Of a stretch of 64,000 nt of DNA, positions 33,446 through 43,096 are shown piece by piece. The stretch spans positions 248,001 to 312,000 of the forward strand of contig NZ_RYYV01000001.1 of NCBI RefSeq assembly GCF_003977665.1, read 5' to 3'. Source of the DNA: Dyella choica (lineage in GTDB: Bacteria > Pseudomonadota > Gammaproteobacteria > Xanthomonadales > Rhodanobacteraceae). Under the pieces are notes generated by a model. That model saw nothing but the letters and a program-made list of their open reading frames with translations. It ran no database searches and had not been told where the DNA came from. Both the position numbers and the translations under genes were made by a program. The number at the start of each line of letters is the position of its first letter. The stretch's first letter is position 1.

Positions 33446-34747
33446 ATGAAAAACCCGGTCGTAGGCGCCTGGAAACTCCCCCTCGCGCTGGCCGGGGGAC
33501 TGCTTGTGGGCGCCCTCGGCGGCTGGCTGGCCGGAGGACATGTGGCGATCGCTGTGGCGCTAGTGGCCGTAGCAGAGATTGTCTTGTTACTGACGCATTT
33601 GCGTCACATTGTTAAGCCCATCATGAGCTTACCGTCCACGTCCCCCGATGGTACCTCCGATCCCCGGCATGACCGATTCATGATGCGCTCCCGACGCCTA
33701 GCCGCCAACCTGCATGATCTACGCCGCGCCGCAGGCAGCCTGCCGGACGCCATCGTGCTGCTCGACCAGGAGCAGCACGTGCGCTGGTTCAACCATGCTG
33801 CGGAAAGCCTGCTCGGCCTGCGCCGCCCGCAAGATCGCGGCGTGGTGCTGAAGGAACGCCTGCACAATTCCGAACTCGCCGGCTGGCTGGAAGAACCCTC
33901 GCCCGAGCCGCTCAACGACGTTAGCGCACCGGGCGCGCCCAGCCGCCACATCAACGTGACCCTGCTGCCGTTCGGCGCGCGTCAACGCCTGTTGCTGGCG
34001 CGCGACATCAGCCACATGTCGCGGCTGGAGCAGATCCGCCGTGATTTCGTCGCCAACGTCTCGCATGAATTGCGCACCCCGCTGACCGTGATCCACGGCT
34101 ACCTCGAACTGCTCGATCCGGAAGACGTGCCGCACCTGGCACCGGTGCTCAACGAAATGCGCGCACAATCCAAGCGCATGGGCCAGATCGTGGAAGATCT
34201 GCTCACCCTGTCGCGGCTGGAAACGCAGGATCACGTGAGCGAAGAGCGCGTGCAGATGGCGCCGCTGCTGGCCACGCTGCGCAAGGAAGCGGAGGCGCTG
34301 AGCCAGGGCCGGCACAGCATCAGCGTGGAAAACGTGGCGAATATCGATCTGCTCGGCTCGCCGAAGGATCTGCACAGCGCACTGTCCAACCTGGTCAGCA
34401 ACGCGGTGCGTTACACGCCCACCGGCGGACGCATCACCATTCGCTGGGAACGCAGCGCCGAAGGCGCGAACTATTCGGTCACCGACACCGGTTACGGCAT
34501 CCCCGCCGATCACCTGTCCCGCCTTACCGAGCGCTTCTACCGCGTCTCCTCCAGCCGTTCGCGCGATAGCGGCGGTACCGGCTTGGGGCTGTCGATCGTC
34601 AAGCACGTGCTCGGCCTGCACCAGGCGCGCCTGGATATCCGCAGCACGCCCGGCCAGGGCTCCACCTTCACCTGCTGCTTCGGGCGCGAGCGCTTGATGG
34701 CGCCGGAGACGCACGAGTCCCGGTCCTCGGACAGCAACCTCGGCTAG
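33446..34747 (+). CDS. phoR: phosphate regulon sensor kinase PhoR
   Basis: 433 aa. Two N-terminal hydrophobic segments (about 10-50) anchor it in the inner membrane with almost no periplasmic part, as in E. coli PhoR. A PAS-like domain (about 95-185) precedes the HisKA helix RRDFVANVSHELRTPLTVIHGY with phospho-accepting His207. The HATPase core follows with N box LSNLVSNAVRYTP, DTGYGIP, and GGTGLGLSIVKHV. It senses the state of the Pst transporter through PhoU and controls PhoB. No pst or phoU gene is in the window. Confidence 0.95.
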   Translation: MKNPVVGAWKLPLALAGGLLVGALGGWLAGGHVAIAVALVAVAEIVLLLTHLRHIVKPIMSLPSTSPDGTSDPRHDRFMMRSRRLAANLHDLRRAAGSLPDAIVLLDQEQHVRWFNHAAESLLGLRRPQDRGVVLKERLHNSELAGWLEEPSPEPLNDVSAPGAPSRHINVTLLPFGARQRLLLARDISHMSRLEQIRRDFVANVSHELRTPLTVIHGYLELLDPEDVPHLAPVLNEMRAQSKRMGQIVEDLLTLSRLETQDHVSEERVQMAPLLATLRKEAEALSQGRHSISVENVANIDLLGSPKDLHSALSNLVSNAVRYTPTGGRITIRWERSAEGANYSVTDTGYGIPADHLSRLTERFYRVSSSRSRDSGGTGLGLSIVKHVLGLHQARLDIRSTPGQGSTFTCCFGRERLMAPETHESRSSDSNLG

Positions 34748-34750
34748 CGC

Positions 34751-34776
34751 ATAGGCTGGGATGCCAATCCCGGCAT
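34751..34776. repeat. single REP-like arm
   Basis: ATAGGCTGGGATGCCAATCC-CGGCAT directly after phoR, with no partner arm, between phoR and ppk. Confidence 0.75.
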
Positions 34777-34793
34777 CAGGCGGCTGCGTCGTA

Positions 34794-34824
34794 TTACAAA
34801 ACGTTGAACGACTTCTTACAAACG
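34794..34824. promoter_or_regulatory. TTACA repeats 22 bp apart upstream of ppk
   Basis: TTACAAAACG at 34794 and TTACAAACG at 34816 are spaced by 22 bases, two helical turns. On the minus strand these read TTGTAA with CGTTCA midway, an 11-base phasing like tandem PhoB half sites. With phoBR just upstream, PhoB control of ppk is plausible but the match to the consensus is weak. Confidence 0.35.
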
Positions 34825-34844
34825 CATAGGCGCTGCGGTAGCTC

Positions 34845-37013
34845 ATGAGTAAGAATGTGCGGATGCCGCGCCGCCAAGCCATCCAACCCGCCGTTACCGA
34901 AACGCCCCAGCCCGAGCTGTTCCTGAGCCGCGAGCTGGCCACCCTCGAGTTCAATTTCCGGGTCCTGGCGCAAGCGCGCGACACTCGTATCCCGCTGCTG
35001 GAACGCCTGCGCTATCTCAGCATCGTCGCCAACAACCTCGACGAATTCTTCGAGGTGCGCGTAGCGATGCTCAAGCACCACCACCAGTTCGGCTCGGCAG
35101 CGCCCGGCCCTGACGGCATTCCTTCCGGTGAACTGCTGGCCAGCATCCGCGAGCGCGTGCTTGAGCTGGTCAGCGCGCAATACACCACCTGGCAGGACGA
35201 ACTGGGCCCTGCGCTCGCCGCCGAGGATATCCACTTCCTCACGCGCAAGCAGTGGACGCCGCGCCAGCGGCGCTGGCTGCACGGCTACTTCGAAAACGAA
35301 GTGCTGCCAGTGTTGTCGCCGCTGGGGCTGGACCCTGCGCATCCGTTCCCGCGCATCCTCAACAAGACCTTGAACATCGCGGTAGTGCTGCAAGGCCGCG
35401 ACGCATTCGGCCACGAAGGCCACCTGGCGCTGGTGCGCGCGCCGCGTTCGCTGCCCCGGATCATCCGAATTCCCAACGAGGTGTGCGGCCCCGGCGATCA
35501 CTTCGTGTTCCTCGCCGAATTGCTGCAGGCCTTCGTCGACACGATGTTCCCCGGCTTCAAGGTCGCCGGCTCGTACCAGTTCCGCGTCACCCGCAACAGC
35601 GAATTGATCGTCGAAGAGGAAGAAGTCGACAACCTGGCGCGCGCGCTGGCGGAAGAACTGCATGGCCGCGGCTATGCCCGGCCGGTGCGGCTGGAGATCG
35701 GCGCCGATTGCCCGCCGTCGATCGTGGCGATGCTGATCGGCAACTTCGAGCTGGAAGAAACCGACGTCTATCGCTGCAACGGCCCGGTCAACATCATCCG
35801 TGCCGGCATGGTCTACGAGGAGCTCGACCGTCCTGCGCTGAAGTTCCCGCGCTTCAGCTCCGCCCTGCCCGCCGCCCTGGGCAACGGGCGCAAGATCTTC
35901 GACGTGCTCGGCCAACGCGACATCCTGCTGCATCACCCGTACGAATCGTTCAATGCCGTGGTCGATCTGCTGCGCGAAGCCGTGCAGGATCCGGACGTAC
36001 TGGCGATCAAGCAAACGCTGTACCGCGCCGGCAAAGACACGCCGCTGGTGGATCTGCTGGTGGAAGCGGCCCGCAACGGCAAGGATGTCACCGTGGTGAT
36101 CGAATTGCGTGCGCGCTTCGACGAGGAAGCCAACATCCGGTTCGCCACGCGCCTGCAGGAAGCCGGCGTGCAGGTGGTGTATGGCGTAGTGGGCTTCAAG
36201 ACGCACGCCAAGATGATGCTGATCGTGCGGCGCGAGAACGGTCACCTGCGCCGCTACGTGCATCTGTCCACCGGCAACTATCACCAGACCAACAGCCGCC
36301 TGTACACCGACATTGGCCTGATGACGGCCAATCCGGAATTCTCCGAAGACCTGCACAAGATCTTTCAGCAATTGTCCGGATTAGGCCCGGTCATCAACTT
36401 GAAGCGCCTGCTGCATTCACCCTTCACGCTGTACAAGAGCGTGGTGGAGAAGATCGAGCGCGAAGCCACCCATGCGCGCAACGGCAAGCCGGCGAGGATC
36501 GTCGCCAAGCTCAACGCCCTGAACGAATCTCACGTGATCGAGGCACTCTACGCCGCGGCGCGCTCTGGCGTGGAGATCGACCTGATCGTACGCGGTGCGT
36601 GTACGCTGCGTCCGGGTTTACCCGGTATTTCCGAACGCATCCGCGTACGCTCGATCGTGGGCCGCTTCCTCGAACACAGCCGCGTGTACTGGTTCGCCAA
36701 TGACGGCCAGCCGGAAATCTATTGCGCCAGCGCGGACTGGATGGAGCGCAACCTGATGCGCCGCATCGAAGTGGCGTTCCCCATTCTTGATCCGCAGCTG
36801 GCCACGCGTGTGTACGAGGAAACGCTGGCCAACTACCTCGCCGACAACACGCAGGCCTGGCTGCTGGATCGCCATGGGCAATATACGCGCGCCTCGCCGG
36901 GCGAGGACCAGCCGTATTCGGCGCAGGAGACCTTGCTCGCCAAGCTGTGCAGCGCGGGCGCAACAGCAGCCGCTCGCCCGCAACTGCCCACTACACTGCG
37001 CGAAGAGGGCTAG
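34845..37013 (+). CDS. ppk: polyphosphate kinase 1
   Basis: 722 aa, near the usual length. The N domain opens with FLSRELATLEFNFRVLAQAR. The body contains PRILNKTLN, HPYESFNAVVDLLREA, VTVVIELRARFDEEANI and the phospholipase-D-like catalytic blocks VVGFKTHAKMMLIVRRE and STGNYHQTNSRLYTDIGLMT. The C-terminal copy contains RVYWFANDGQPEIYCASADW-MERN. It reversibly makes polyphosphate from ATP at the membrane. With ppx downstream and phoBR upstream it forms a phosphate-storage cluster. The stop TAG falls in a degraded REP arm. Confidence 0.97.
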   Translation: MSKNVRMPRRQAIQPAVTETPQPELFLSRELATLEFNFRVLAQARDTRIPLLERLRYLSIVANNLDEFFEVRVAMLKHHHQFGSAAPGPDGIPSGELLASIRERVLELVSAQYTTWQDELGPALAAEDIHFLTRKQWTPRQRRWLHGYFENEVLPVLSPLGLDPAHPFPRILNKTLNIAVVLQGRDAFGHEGHLALVRAPRSLPRIIRIPNEVCGPGDHFVFLAELLQAFVDTMFPGFKVAGSYQFRVTRNSELIVEEEEVDNLARALAEELHGRGYARPVRLEIGADCPPSIVAMLIGNFELEETDVYRCNGPVNIIRAGMVYEELDRPALKFPRFSSALPAALGNGRKIFDVLGQRDILLHHPYESFNAVVDLLREAVQDPDVLAIKQTLYRAGKDTPLVDLLVEAARNGKDVTVVIELRARFDEEANIRFATRLQEAGVQVVYGVVGFKTHAKMMLIVRRENGHLRRYVHLSTGNYHQTNSRLYTDIGLMTANPEFSEDLHKIFQQLSGLGPVINLKRLLHSPFTLYKSVVEKIEREATHARNGKPARIVAKLNALNESHVIEALYAAARSGVEIDLIVRGACTLRPGLPGISERIRVRSIVGRFLEHSRVYWFANDGQPEIYCASADWMERNLMRRIEVAFPILDPQLATRVYEETLANYLADNTQAWLLDRHGQYTRASPGEDQPYSAQETLLAKLCSAGATAAARPQLPTTLREEG

Positions 37014-37074
37014 GGATGACAATCCCAGCACCTGGATTGCCGCGTGGAAAGCTGCGATTGCCATCCCAGCCTAC
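37012..37074. repeat. degraded REP-like palindromic pair
   Basis: The left arm GCTAGGGATGACAATCCCAG-C has an inserted A relative to GCTGGGATG and carries the ppk stop TAG. The right arm GCTGCGATTGCCATCCCAGC-CTAC is intact apart from one base. Confidence 0.75.
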
Positions 37075-37132
37075 CGGTTGATGCCAGGCCGATACATGCG
37101 AGAATCCCCGGCAGTTCGAACAGGAGTCCCGC

Positions 37133-38650
37133 GTGAGCCTCGGTGACCAGATGCAGATCAAGGACGGCGAACTGATGGCCGCCGTCGACATCGGCTCAAA
37201 CAGTTTCCACATGGTGGTAGCGCGCATGGAGCATGGCGAGCCGCGGGTGATCGACCGCCTGCGTGAAACCGTGCGCATGGCGGCCGGCTTGCGTGCCGAC
37301 GGCACGCTGGACGCCGAGCATCGCGCGCGCGCGCTCAATTGCTTGGCCCGCTTCGGCCAGCGCATCGCCGGCATTCCCACCGCCCGTGTGCGCGCGGTGG
37401 CGACCAACACCGTGCGCCGTCTCGCTTCGCCCCAGGCGTTCCTCACCGCGGCGGAAGCCGGACTCGGGCATCCAGTGGAAGTCGTATCCGGCCGCGAGGA
37501 GGGTCGCCTGATCTTCCTGGGCGTGGCGCATGACCTGCCCACCTCGCGTGAGCCCCGCCTGGTGATCGACATCGGCGGCGGCAGCACCGAATTCATCATC
37601 GGCCGCGGCCTCGCCCCCCTGCACACCGAAAGCGTGCAGGTGGGCTGCATCGCCAGCACGCAGCGCTTCTTCCCCGGCGGCAAGCTCACCCGCAAGCGCT
37701 GGCAGCGGGCCCGTGGCGAAATCGGCGTACTGCTGCAGCAATTCTCCGAAGAGTACCTGGAAGCCGGCTGGACCGATGCCTTCGGCTCATCCGGCAGCGC
37801 CAAGGCGATCGGTGCCGCGGTGCAGGCCATGAAGCTTTCCGATCATGGCGTCACCCCTTCGTCGCTGGCCATGCTGCGCGATGCTCTGCTAGAACAGGGG
37901 CAGATCAGTACGCTGAAGCTACCAGGTCTTTCGGAAGACCGTGCTCCGGTGTTCGCCGGCGCCGTGGTGATCTTCGAGGCGGCGTTCGCCGCGCTTGGCA
38001 TCGAACGCCTGCAAGTGTGCGAGAGCTCGATGCGCGAAGGCCTACTGTGGGACCTGCTCGGCCGCGCCGGCGGCACCGACCCGCGCACGTCCAGCATCGA
38101 TGCGCTGGCCAACCGCTATGGCGTGGATCGCGCGCAGGCACGCCGCGTAGAATCCACCGCACTGATGCTGTTCGACCAGGTTGCCAACAGCTGGAAGCTG
38201 GATGGCGAAGCGCGCGAGTGGCTTTCGTGGGCTGCACGTGTGCATGAGATCGGCCTGGCCATTGCGCACAGCCAGCACCACCAGCACGGCGCCTACATCC
38301 TGCGCAACGCTGACCTGGCCGGCTTCTCCAAGCAGGAGCAACACCTGCTCGCCACCATAGTGCAGGCGCATCGGCGCAAGCCGGACAAGACCGCCTTCTC
38401 CACGCTTCCGCAGCGCTATCGCCAGCTCGCCAAATACATCACTGCCCTGCTGCGCCTGGCGGTGCTGTTCCGTCGCGCGCGCCGCCCTGAGTCTTTGCCT
38501 CCGTTGCGCCTTGCGGCCACCGCCCAGCGCCTGGGACTGCGGCTGCCTGCGGCTTGGCTGGAGCAGCATCCGCTGTCGCAGGCGGATCTGGAGCAGGAAG
38601 TCACGCCGATGGCGGAGCTTGCGCTGGTGCTGTCGATCGGGACGGAGTGA
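37133..38650 (+). CDS. ppx: exopolyphosphatase
   Basis: 505 aa ASKHA-fold phosphatase. The start GTG at 37133 follows CAGGAG. Early blocks are AAVDIGSNSFHMVVARME (phosphate loop 1), VRAVATNTVRRL, EVVSGREEGRLIFLGVAH (catalytic Glu) and LVIDIGGGSTEFIIGRG. The C-terminal HD-like region has HEIGLAIAHSQHHQHGAYIL. Ppx removes phosphate from the ends of polyphosphate chains; related enzymes also hydrolyse pppGpp. It pairs with ppk 120 bases upstream, separated by a REP-like repeat. Confidence 0.96.
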   Translation: MSLGDQMQIKDGELMAAVDIGSNSFHMVVARMEHGEPRVIDRLRETVRMAAGLRADGTLDAEHRARALNCLARFGQRIAGIPTARVRAVATNTVRRLASPQAFLTAAEAGLGHPVEVVSGREEGRLIFLGVAHDLPTSREPRLVIDIGGGSTEFIIGRGLAPLHTESVQVGCIASTQRFFPGGKLTRKRWQRARGEIGVLLQQFSEEYLEAGWTDAFGSSGSAKAIGAAVQAMKLSDHGVTPSSLAMLRDALLEQGQISTLKLPGLSEDRAPVFAGAVVIFEAAFAALGIERLQVCESSMREGLLWDLLGRAGGTDPRTSSIDALANRYGVDRAQARRVESTALMLFDQVANSWKLDGEAREWLSWAARVHEIGLAIAHSQHHQHGAYILRNADLAGFSKQEQHLLATIVQAHRRKPDKTAFSTLPQRYRQLAKYITALLRLAVLFRRARRPESLPPLRLAATAQRLGLRLPAAWLEQHPLSQADLEQEVTPMAELALVLSIGTE

Positions 38651-38738
38651 GCCGATAGAGGTTTGTGCCCCAACCTGCCCCGCGATTGCCTAAGCCCGCG
38701 TATCATGCACGGATGTCTCAGCCGTACCGCCCCCTATC

Positions 38739-39416
38739 ATGTCCAAGTACCTGCTGACCGCCCTCTTCCTGCTTGCCGCTCCACTTGCCGGGGCGCAGAC
38801 ATCCAAACCGGCCGCCACGCCAGCTGTGCCAGCACCGGCAGTCGCCAATCCGCAAGTGATCGTACACACCTCGGCAGGCGACATTACGCTGGAGCTGTAT
38901 ACGGACAAATCGCCCAAAAGCGTAGCGAACTTCCTGCGCTACGTGCATGAAGGTTTTTATGCCGGCACCGTGTTCCATCGCGCGATTCCCGGCTATCTCG
39001 TTCAAGGCGGCCTCTACACCGCCGAGCTGCAGCCACGCCGCACCCATTCGCCGGTGCCCAGTGAAGCGGACAACGGCCTGTCCAACCTGCGCGGCACCGT
39101 CGCGGTTGCACGCGGCGCCGATCCAAACTCGGGCACCGCTCAGTTCTTCGTCAACCTGGTGGATGACCGCCGCCTCGACTACGTCGGCAACCAAAGCGGC
39201 CTCACCTGGGGCTATACGGTGTTCGGCAAAGTGACCAAGGGCATGGAGGTGGTGGACAAGATCGCCGCCCTGCCCACCCACGCGCAGGGGCCATTCGCCG
39301 CCGACGTGCCTACCCCATTGGTGGCGATCGAAAGCGTGGCGGTGATCGGCGAAGCAACGCCCGCCGCGCCCGCATCCATGGAGAAACCCGCCACCCCGCC
39401 GCGCAAGTCGAAATGA
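38739..39416 (+). CDS. cyclophilin-type peptidyl-prolyl isomerase, exported
   Basis: 225 aa. A signal peptide MSKYLLTALFLLAAPLAGA is followed by a Pro/Ala-rich linker. The cyclophilin domain (about 39-205) shows FYAGTVFHRAIPGYLVQGG, NLRGTVAVARGADPNSGTAQFFVNLVD (split here: the QFF core is intact) and WGYTVFGKV. It acts as a periplasmic proline isomerase like PpiA. A C-terminal Ala/Pro tail ending PPRKSK is likely unstructured. The last bases overlap the lpxH start as ATGA. Confidence 0.93.
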   Translation: MSKYLLTALFLLAAPLAGAQTSKPAATPAVPAPAVANPQVIVHTSAGDITLELYTDKSPKSVANFLRYVHEGFYAGTVFHRAIPGYLVQGGLYTAELQPRRTHSPVPSEADNGLSNLRGTVAVARGADPNSGTAQFFVNLVDDRRLDYVGNQSGLTWGYTVFGKVTKGMEVVDKIAALPTHAQGPFAADVPTPLVAIESVAVIGEATPAAPASMEKPATPPRKSK

Positions 39417-40132
39417 GCACGCTGTTCATTTCCGACCTGCACCTGGACGACAGCCGCCCGCACATCACCACGCTGTTCGAACGCTACCTCGCCAGCGACG
39501 AAGTCCGGCGTGCCGACGCGCTGTATATCCTCGGCGACCTGGTCGAGGCATGGGTGGGCGACGACGACGATGCAGAGCTGCCACAACGCATCGCCAGCGC
39601 CACCAATGCGGTACACAACGCCGGCGTTCCCGTGTATTTCATTCGCGGCAACCGCGATTTCCTGGTCGGCGAAGCGTTCGCCGCACGCGCTGGGCTCACC
39701 CTGCTGGAAGACGGTGCCGTGCACGATCTGTATGGCACTCCCACCCTGCTGATGCACGGTGACGTGTTGTGCACCGACGACCTGGCCTACCAGGCATTCC
39801 GCCGCCAGGTGCGGACACCTGCATGGAAGGCGCAGGTACTGGCCATGCCGCTGGATGCGCGCCGCGCCCTTGCCGCCAAAGCGCGCGCGGAAAGCCGCGC
39901 CCATACCAGCACCACCCAGGAAGCCATCATGGACGTCAACGCCGACAGCGTGGCGCAGACCATGCGCGAAGCAGCCGTGACGCATTTGATTCACGGGCAT
40001 ACGCACCGCCCCGCCATTCATCGCTTTGAATTGGATGGGCAGCCGGCCGAACGCGTCGTGCTGGGCGACTGGTACGAGCAGGGATCGGTGTTACGGGTGA
40101 CGCCGGAAGGCCGCGAGCTGCGCGCCGTTTAA
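39413..40132 (+). CDS. lpxH: UDP-2,3-diacylglucosamine diphosphatase
   Basis: 239 aa calcineurin-like metallophosphatase. Metal-binding blocks are FISDLHLDD, LGDLVEAWVGDDD, IRGNRDFLVG, LMHGDVLCTDD and HLIHGHTHRPAIH. The DDLAYQAFRRQVRTPAWKAQ-VLAMPL insert is the LpxH cap signature. It cleaves UDP-diacylglucosamine to lipid X in lipid A synthesis at the inner membrane. It is translationally coupled to the upstream cyclophilin gene, an arrangement common in gammaproteobacteria. Confidence 0.97.
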   Translation: MSTLFISDLHLDDSRPHITTLFERYLASDEVRRADALYILGDLVEAWVGDDDDAELPQRIASATNAVHNAGVPVYFIRGNRDFLVGEAFAARAGLTLLEDGAVHDLYGTPTLLMHGDVLCTDDLAYQAFRRQVRTPAWKAQVLAMPLDARRALAAKARAESRAHTSTTQEAIMDVNADSVAQTMREAAVTHLIHGHTHRPAIHRFELDGQPAERVVLGDWYEQGSVLRVTPEGRELRAV

Positions 40133-40143
40133 CGCAACGTCTT

Positions 40144-40211
40144 GTAGGCTGGGATGCTAATCCCAGCATCAGGAAGCCGCATGGAAAGCTGGGATTGCCA
40201 TCCCAGCCTAC
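40144..40211. repeat. REP-like palindromic pair
   Basis: GTAGGCTGGGATGCTAATCC-CAGC and GCTGGGATTGCCATCCCAGC-CTAC with a 20-base spacer just after lpxH. It is followed by a separate terminator hairpin. Confidence 0.9.
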
Positions 40212-40226
40212 CCACCGCTCAAACGA

Positions 40227-40255
40227 AAACGGCCATCCAAAGTGGATGGCCGTTT
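40227..40255. terminator. hairpin terminator between lpxH and mdh
   Basis: AAACGGCCATCC-aaagt-GGATGGCCGTTT, a perfect 12-bp stem with A and T ends, followed by TGCTTTC. It lies between convergent genes and probably works both ways, although the T-tract is short. Confidence 0.75.
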
Positions 40256-40278
40256 GCTTTCAAACGGAAGAACGCGAC

Positions 40279-41265
40279 TTACTTCTTCGCAAACAGATGC
40301 TCAACGCCCGCGCGTTCTTCACGCAGCTCCTTCTCGGTGGCATCCATGCGCGCACGCGAGAAGTCATTGATTTCCAGGCCCTGCACGATCTCGTACTTGC
40401 CGTTCTTCACCGTCACCGGGTAGCCGTAGATCACGCCCGGCTGAATGCCATAGGAGCCATCGGACGGGATGCCCATCGACACCCAGTCGCCTTCTGCGGT
40501 GCCCAGTGCCCAGGTGCGCATGTGGTCGATCGCGGCGGAAGCCGCCGAAGCGGCCGAGGAAGCACCGCGCGCCTTGATGATCGCCGCGCCGCGCTGCTGC
40601 ACGGTGGGAATGAACTCTTTCTCGTACCATGCCTGGTCGACCAGGCTCAGCGCCGCTTTTCCGCCCACGGTGGCATGGTGCAGATCCGGATACTGGGTGG
40701 AGCTGTGGTTGCCCCAGATGGTGACCTTCTTGACGTCGGTGGTGTGCTTGCCGGTTTTTTCGGCCAGCTGCGACAGCGCGCGGTTGTGATCCAGGCGCAC
40801 CATCGCGGTGAAGCACTTCGGATCCAGGCTCGGCGCATTCTGCTGCGCGATCAGCGCATTGGTGTTGGCCGGGTTGCCCACCACCAGCACCCGCACGTCG
40901 CGCTTGGCGTGGTCGTTCAGCGCCTTGCCCTGCGGCGCAAAGATGGCGCCGTTGGCTTCCAGCAGATCCTTGCGCTCCATGCCCGGGCCGCGCGGACGCG
41001 CGCCGACCAGCAAAGCGTAGTCCACGTCCTTGAAGGCGACGTTCACGTCATCAGTGGCGACAACGCCGGCCAGCAGCGGGAACGCGCAATCGTTGAGTTC
41101 CATCACCACGCCCTGCAGCGCGGGCAGCGCAGGCGTGATTTCGAGCAGATGCAGGATCACCGGCTGATCCGGACCGAGCATGTCGCCGGCGGCGATACGG
41201 AACAACAGGGCATAACCGATCTGGCCGGCGGCGCCGGTCACGGCAACACGAACGGGGGCTTTCAT
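40279..41265 (-). CDS. mdh: malate dehydrogenase
   Basis: 328 aa from the ATG at 41265; the open frame extends upstream but the conserved start is [20 protein letters not shown]. The Rossmann loop is TGAAGQIGY, and [18 protein letters not shown] contains substrate arginines. [10 protein letters not shown] and the catalytic His in [12 protein letters not shown] follow. This is the cytosolic-type bacterial MDH (about 328 aa) of Xanthomonas and pseudomonad relatives rather than the E. coli 312-aa type. It interconverts malate and oxaloacetate with NAD. It lies downstream of the aminotransferase on the same strand. Confidence 0.95.
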   Translation of the reverse strand: MKAPVRVAVTGAAGQIGYALLFRIAAGDMLGPDQPVILHLLEITPALPALQGVVMELNDCAFPLLAGVVATDDVNVAFKDVDYALLVGARPRGPGMERKDLLEANGAIFAPQGKALNDHAKRDVRVLVVGNPANTNALIAQQNAPSLDPKCFTAMVRLDHNRALSQLAEKTGKHTTDVKKVTIWGNHSSTQYPDLHHATVGGKAALSLVDQAWYEKEFIPTVQQRGAAIIKARGASSAASAASAAIDHMRTWALGTAEGDWVSMGIPSDGSYGIQPGVIYGYPVTVKNGKYEIVQGLEINDFSRARMDATEKELREERAGVEHLFAKK

Positions 41266-41333
41266 CGTGGCAACTCCTTCAGGTGCATAAAACGACATTA
41301 GCCCGCATCCAAACAATGCGGGCCGTTGAGAGA

Positions 41334-42533
41334 TCAAGTCAGCTCGGCGAAGAACTCGGCAATGCGCGCCAGACCCGGCTCAAGCTGCGCCGTGGGACAG
41401 GTATAGGAAATGCGCATCGCGCGTGGCTCGCCGAACGCCGAGCCCGGAACGCACGCCACGCCCTTGGCGCCCAGCAGGGCGGCGCAGAAATCGACGTCGG
41501 TTTCGATACGCGTGCCGTTGTGGCTCTTGCCGAACGCCACCGAGATATCCGGGAATGCATAGAACGCACCCTGTGGACGCGGACACACCACACCCGGAAT
41601 CTTCGCCAGCGCCGCCAGCACCACATCGCGCTTGGCGGCAAATTCCTTGCACTTGGCCTGCGGCACATCCTGCGGGCCGCTGAAGGCAGCCACCGCCGCG
41701 GCGGTGATCACTTCCGGCACGCTGGTGATGTGGTTGGAATTGAGCGTGGTGACCGCTTTGGCCACCTGCTCCGGCCCGGCAATCAGCCCTACGCGCCAGC
41801 CCGGCATGCCGTACGTCTTGGAAACCGAATCGACGAAGATCAGCCGATCGCGCAGCTCAGGCCGCGCAATCACGAAGTTGTGGTAACCGATACCATCGAA
41901 CACCATCGAGTTGTAGATGTCGTCGGTGATGATCCAGGTTTCCGGATACTGCACCAGCACGTCGGCCAACGCGGCGATTTCCTCACGCGTGTAGACCATG
42001 CCGGTGGGGTTGGACGGATTGTTGAACAGGAACACCTTCGGCTTGCGCGCCAGGGCGGTTTCCAATTGCTGCGGCGTGAGCTTGTAGTTCTGCTCGGGGC
42101 CGCAATGCAGCACGTTGGTCTTCGCACCCACGATGTCGGCGATGTCGTGATAGGTGGTCCAATACGGCGCGGGGAAGCAGATCTCATCGCCTTCGTTGAG
42201 CAGCGTTTCGGCCAGGTTGTACAGCACCTGCTTGGCGCCGATCCCGACCGACAGGTTCAAGCGCCCGTAGCCGCGGAAGCCCAGCGCCTCGATGTGCTTG
42301 AGGAAGGCGTCCAGCAACGCATCCGAACCGCGGTTGCTGCCGTACTGGCCACTGTCATGCGATAGCGCTTCGCGCGCCGCGGCATACACGTGATCGCCAG
42401 GCAGGAAGTTCGGCACACCGATGGAAAAACTGATGATGTCGCGGCCGGCAGCCTTCAATTGCTTGGCCGTCTCGGCGATGACCATGATCGCGCTGGGTTT
42501 GGCGCGGCCGACGCGCTGGGCGAGCTGGGGCAT
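41334..42533 (-). CDS. pyridoxal-phosphate aminotransferase, class I/II (aspartate aminotransferase type)
   Basis: 399 aa from the ATG at 42533, preceded by AAGAGGAAA. Fold type I motifs are [28 protein letters not shown] (cofactor ring Asn), [11 protein letters not shown] (Asp and Tyr) and the Schiff-base lysine in [16 protein letters not shown], with the carboxylate Arg in [10 protein letters not shown]. This is the AspAT subgroup Ib pattern. It probably moves amino groups between aspartate or aromatic amino acids and 2-oxoglutarate. The neighbour mdh supplies oxaloacetate, which fits aspartate synthesis, but the substrate is not proven. Confidence 0.9.
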   Translation of the reverse strand: MPQLAQRVGRAKPSAIMVIAETAKQLKAAGRDIISFSIGVPNFLPGDHVYAAAREALSHDSGQYGSNRGSDALLDAFLKHIEALGFRGYGRLNLSVGIGAKQVLYNLAETLLNEGDEICFPAPYWTTYHDIADIVGAKTNVLHCGPEQNYKLTPQQLETALARKPKVFLFNNPSNPTGMVYTREEIAALADVLVQYPETWIITDDIYNSMVFDGIGYHNFVIARPELRDRLIFVDSVSKTYGMPGWRVGLIAGPEQVAKAVTTLNSNHITSVPEVITAAAVAAFSGPQDVPQAKCKEFAAKRDVVLAALAKIPGVVCPRPQGAFYAFPDISVAFGKSHNGTRIETDVDFCAALLGAKGVACVPGSAFGEPRAMRISYTCPTAQLEPGLARIAEFFAELT

Positions 42534-42721
42534 GGCTTTCCTCTTGGGGGGGCGGGGCAGCAAACCATCGGATTTTAGCATGTGGCGGTGCGTCATCCGG
42601 AGAGGCGCGTGGCCGGCCCGGAAAATTCCTATTGCTCCGGGATGATCCGCTGGCATGATGGCGCGGGGCCGCCGCAAGACCGGGCGGAGGGGTATCACTC
42701 GATCGACCACGACTCAAGGGG

Positions 42722-42982
42722 ATGTCCATGTTCCATATCATCTGGTCCATCATCGTCGGTTTCGTCGTTGGCCTTATCGCACGCTGGATCGTGCCGGGCG
42801 CCGAGCACATGGGGTTCATCATGACCACCGCCGTGGGCGTCGTGGGCTCGGTCGTCGGCGGTTTCATCGGCACGCTGTTCAAGAAGCCCGAACCGGGCCA
42901 GAAATTCCACACCGCAGGCTTTCTAATGTCGATCCTAGGCGCGGTCATCCTGGTGTACCTGCTGCGCTACATCCAAATCTAG
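42722..42982 (+). CDS. GlsB/YeaQ/YmgE family membrane protein
   Basis: 86 aa with three hydrophobic helices: IIWSIIVGFVVGLIARWIVP, FIMTTAVGVVGSVVGGFIGT and FLMSILGAVILVYLLRYI. Between the first and second is the GxEHMGF turn of the transglycosylase-associated family. Members are stress-induced small inner-membrane proteins of unknown mechanism. The start may be the ATG at 42722 or two codons later. It is divergent from the aminotransferase and closed by two hairpins. Confidence 0.88.
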   Translation: MSMFHIIWSIIVGFVVGLIARWIVPGAEHMGFIMTTAVGVVGSVVGGFIGTLFKKPEPGQKFHTAGFLMSILGAVILVYLLRYIQI

Positions 42983-42993
42983 GGATGGCGCGA

Positions 42994-43017
42994 AAACTCT
43001 GAACTTATTCAGAGTTT
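42994..43017 (+). terminator. hairpin after the GlsB-like gene
   Basis: AAACTCTGAA-ctta-TTCAGAGTTT is a perfect 10-bp stem with a CTTA loop, starting 11 bases after the stop codon. It is followed by CCC rather than a T-tract, so termination efficiency is uncertain. Confidence 0.6.
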
Positions 43018-43048
43018 CCCTAAGGCCGGCTTTCCCTGCGCGCATAAA

Positions 43049-43079
43049 AAAACACGGCGGGTAACCCCGCCGTGTTTGC
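43049..43079. terminator. bidirectional terminator between GlsB-like gene and yidB
   Basis: AAAAAACACGGCGGG-taac-CCCGCCGTGTTT with an A-run on the left and TTTGCTTG on the right. It sits 18 bases past the 3' end of the minus-strand yidB. Confidence 0.85.
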
Positions 43080-43096
43080 TTGCCCGTACGTGAAAC

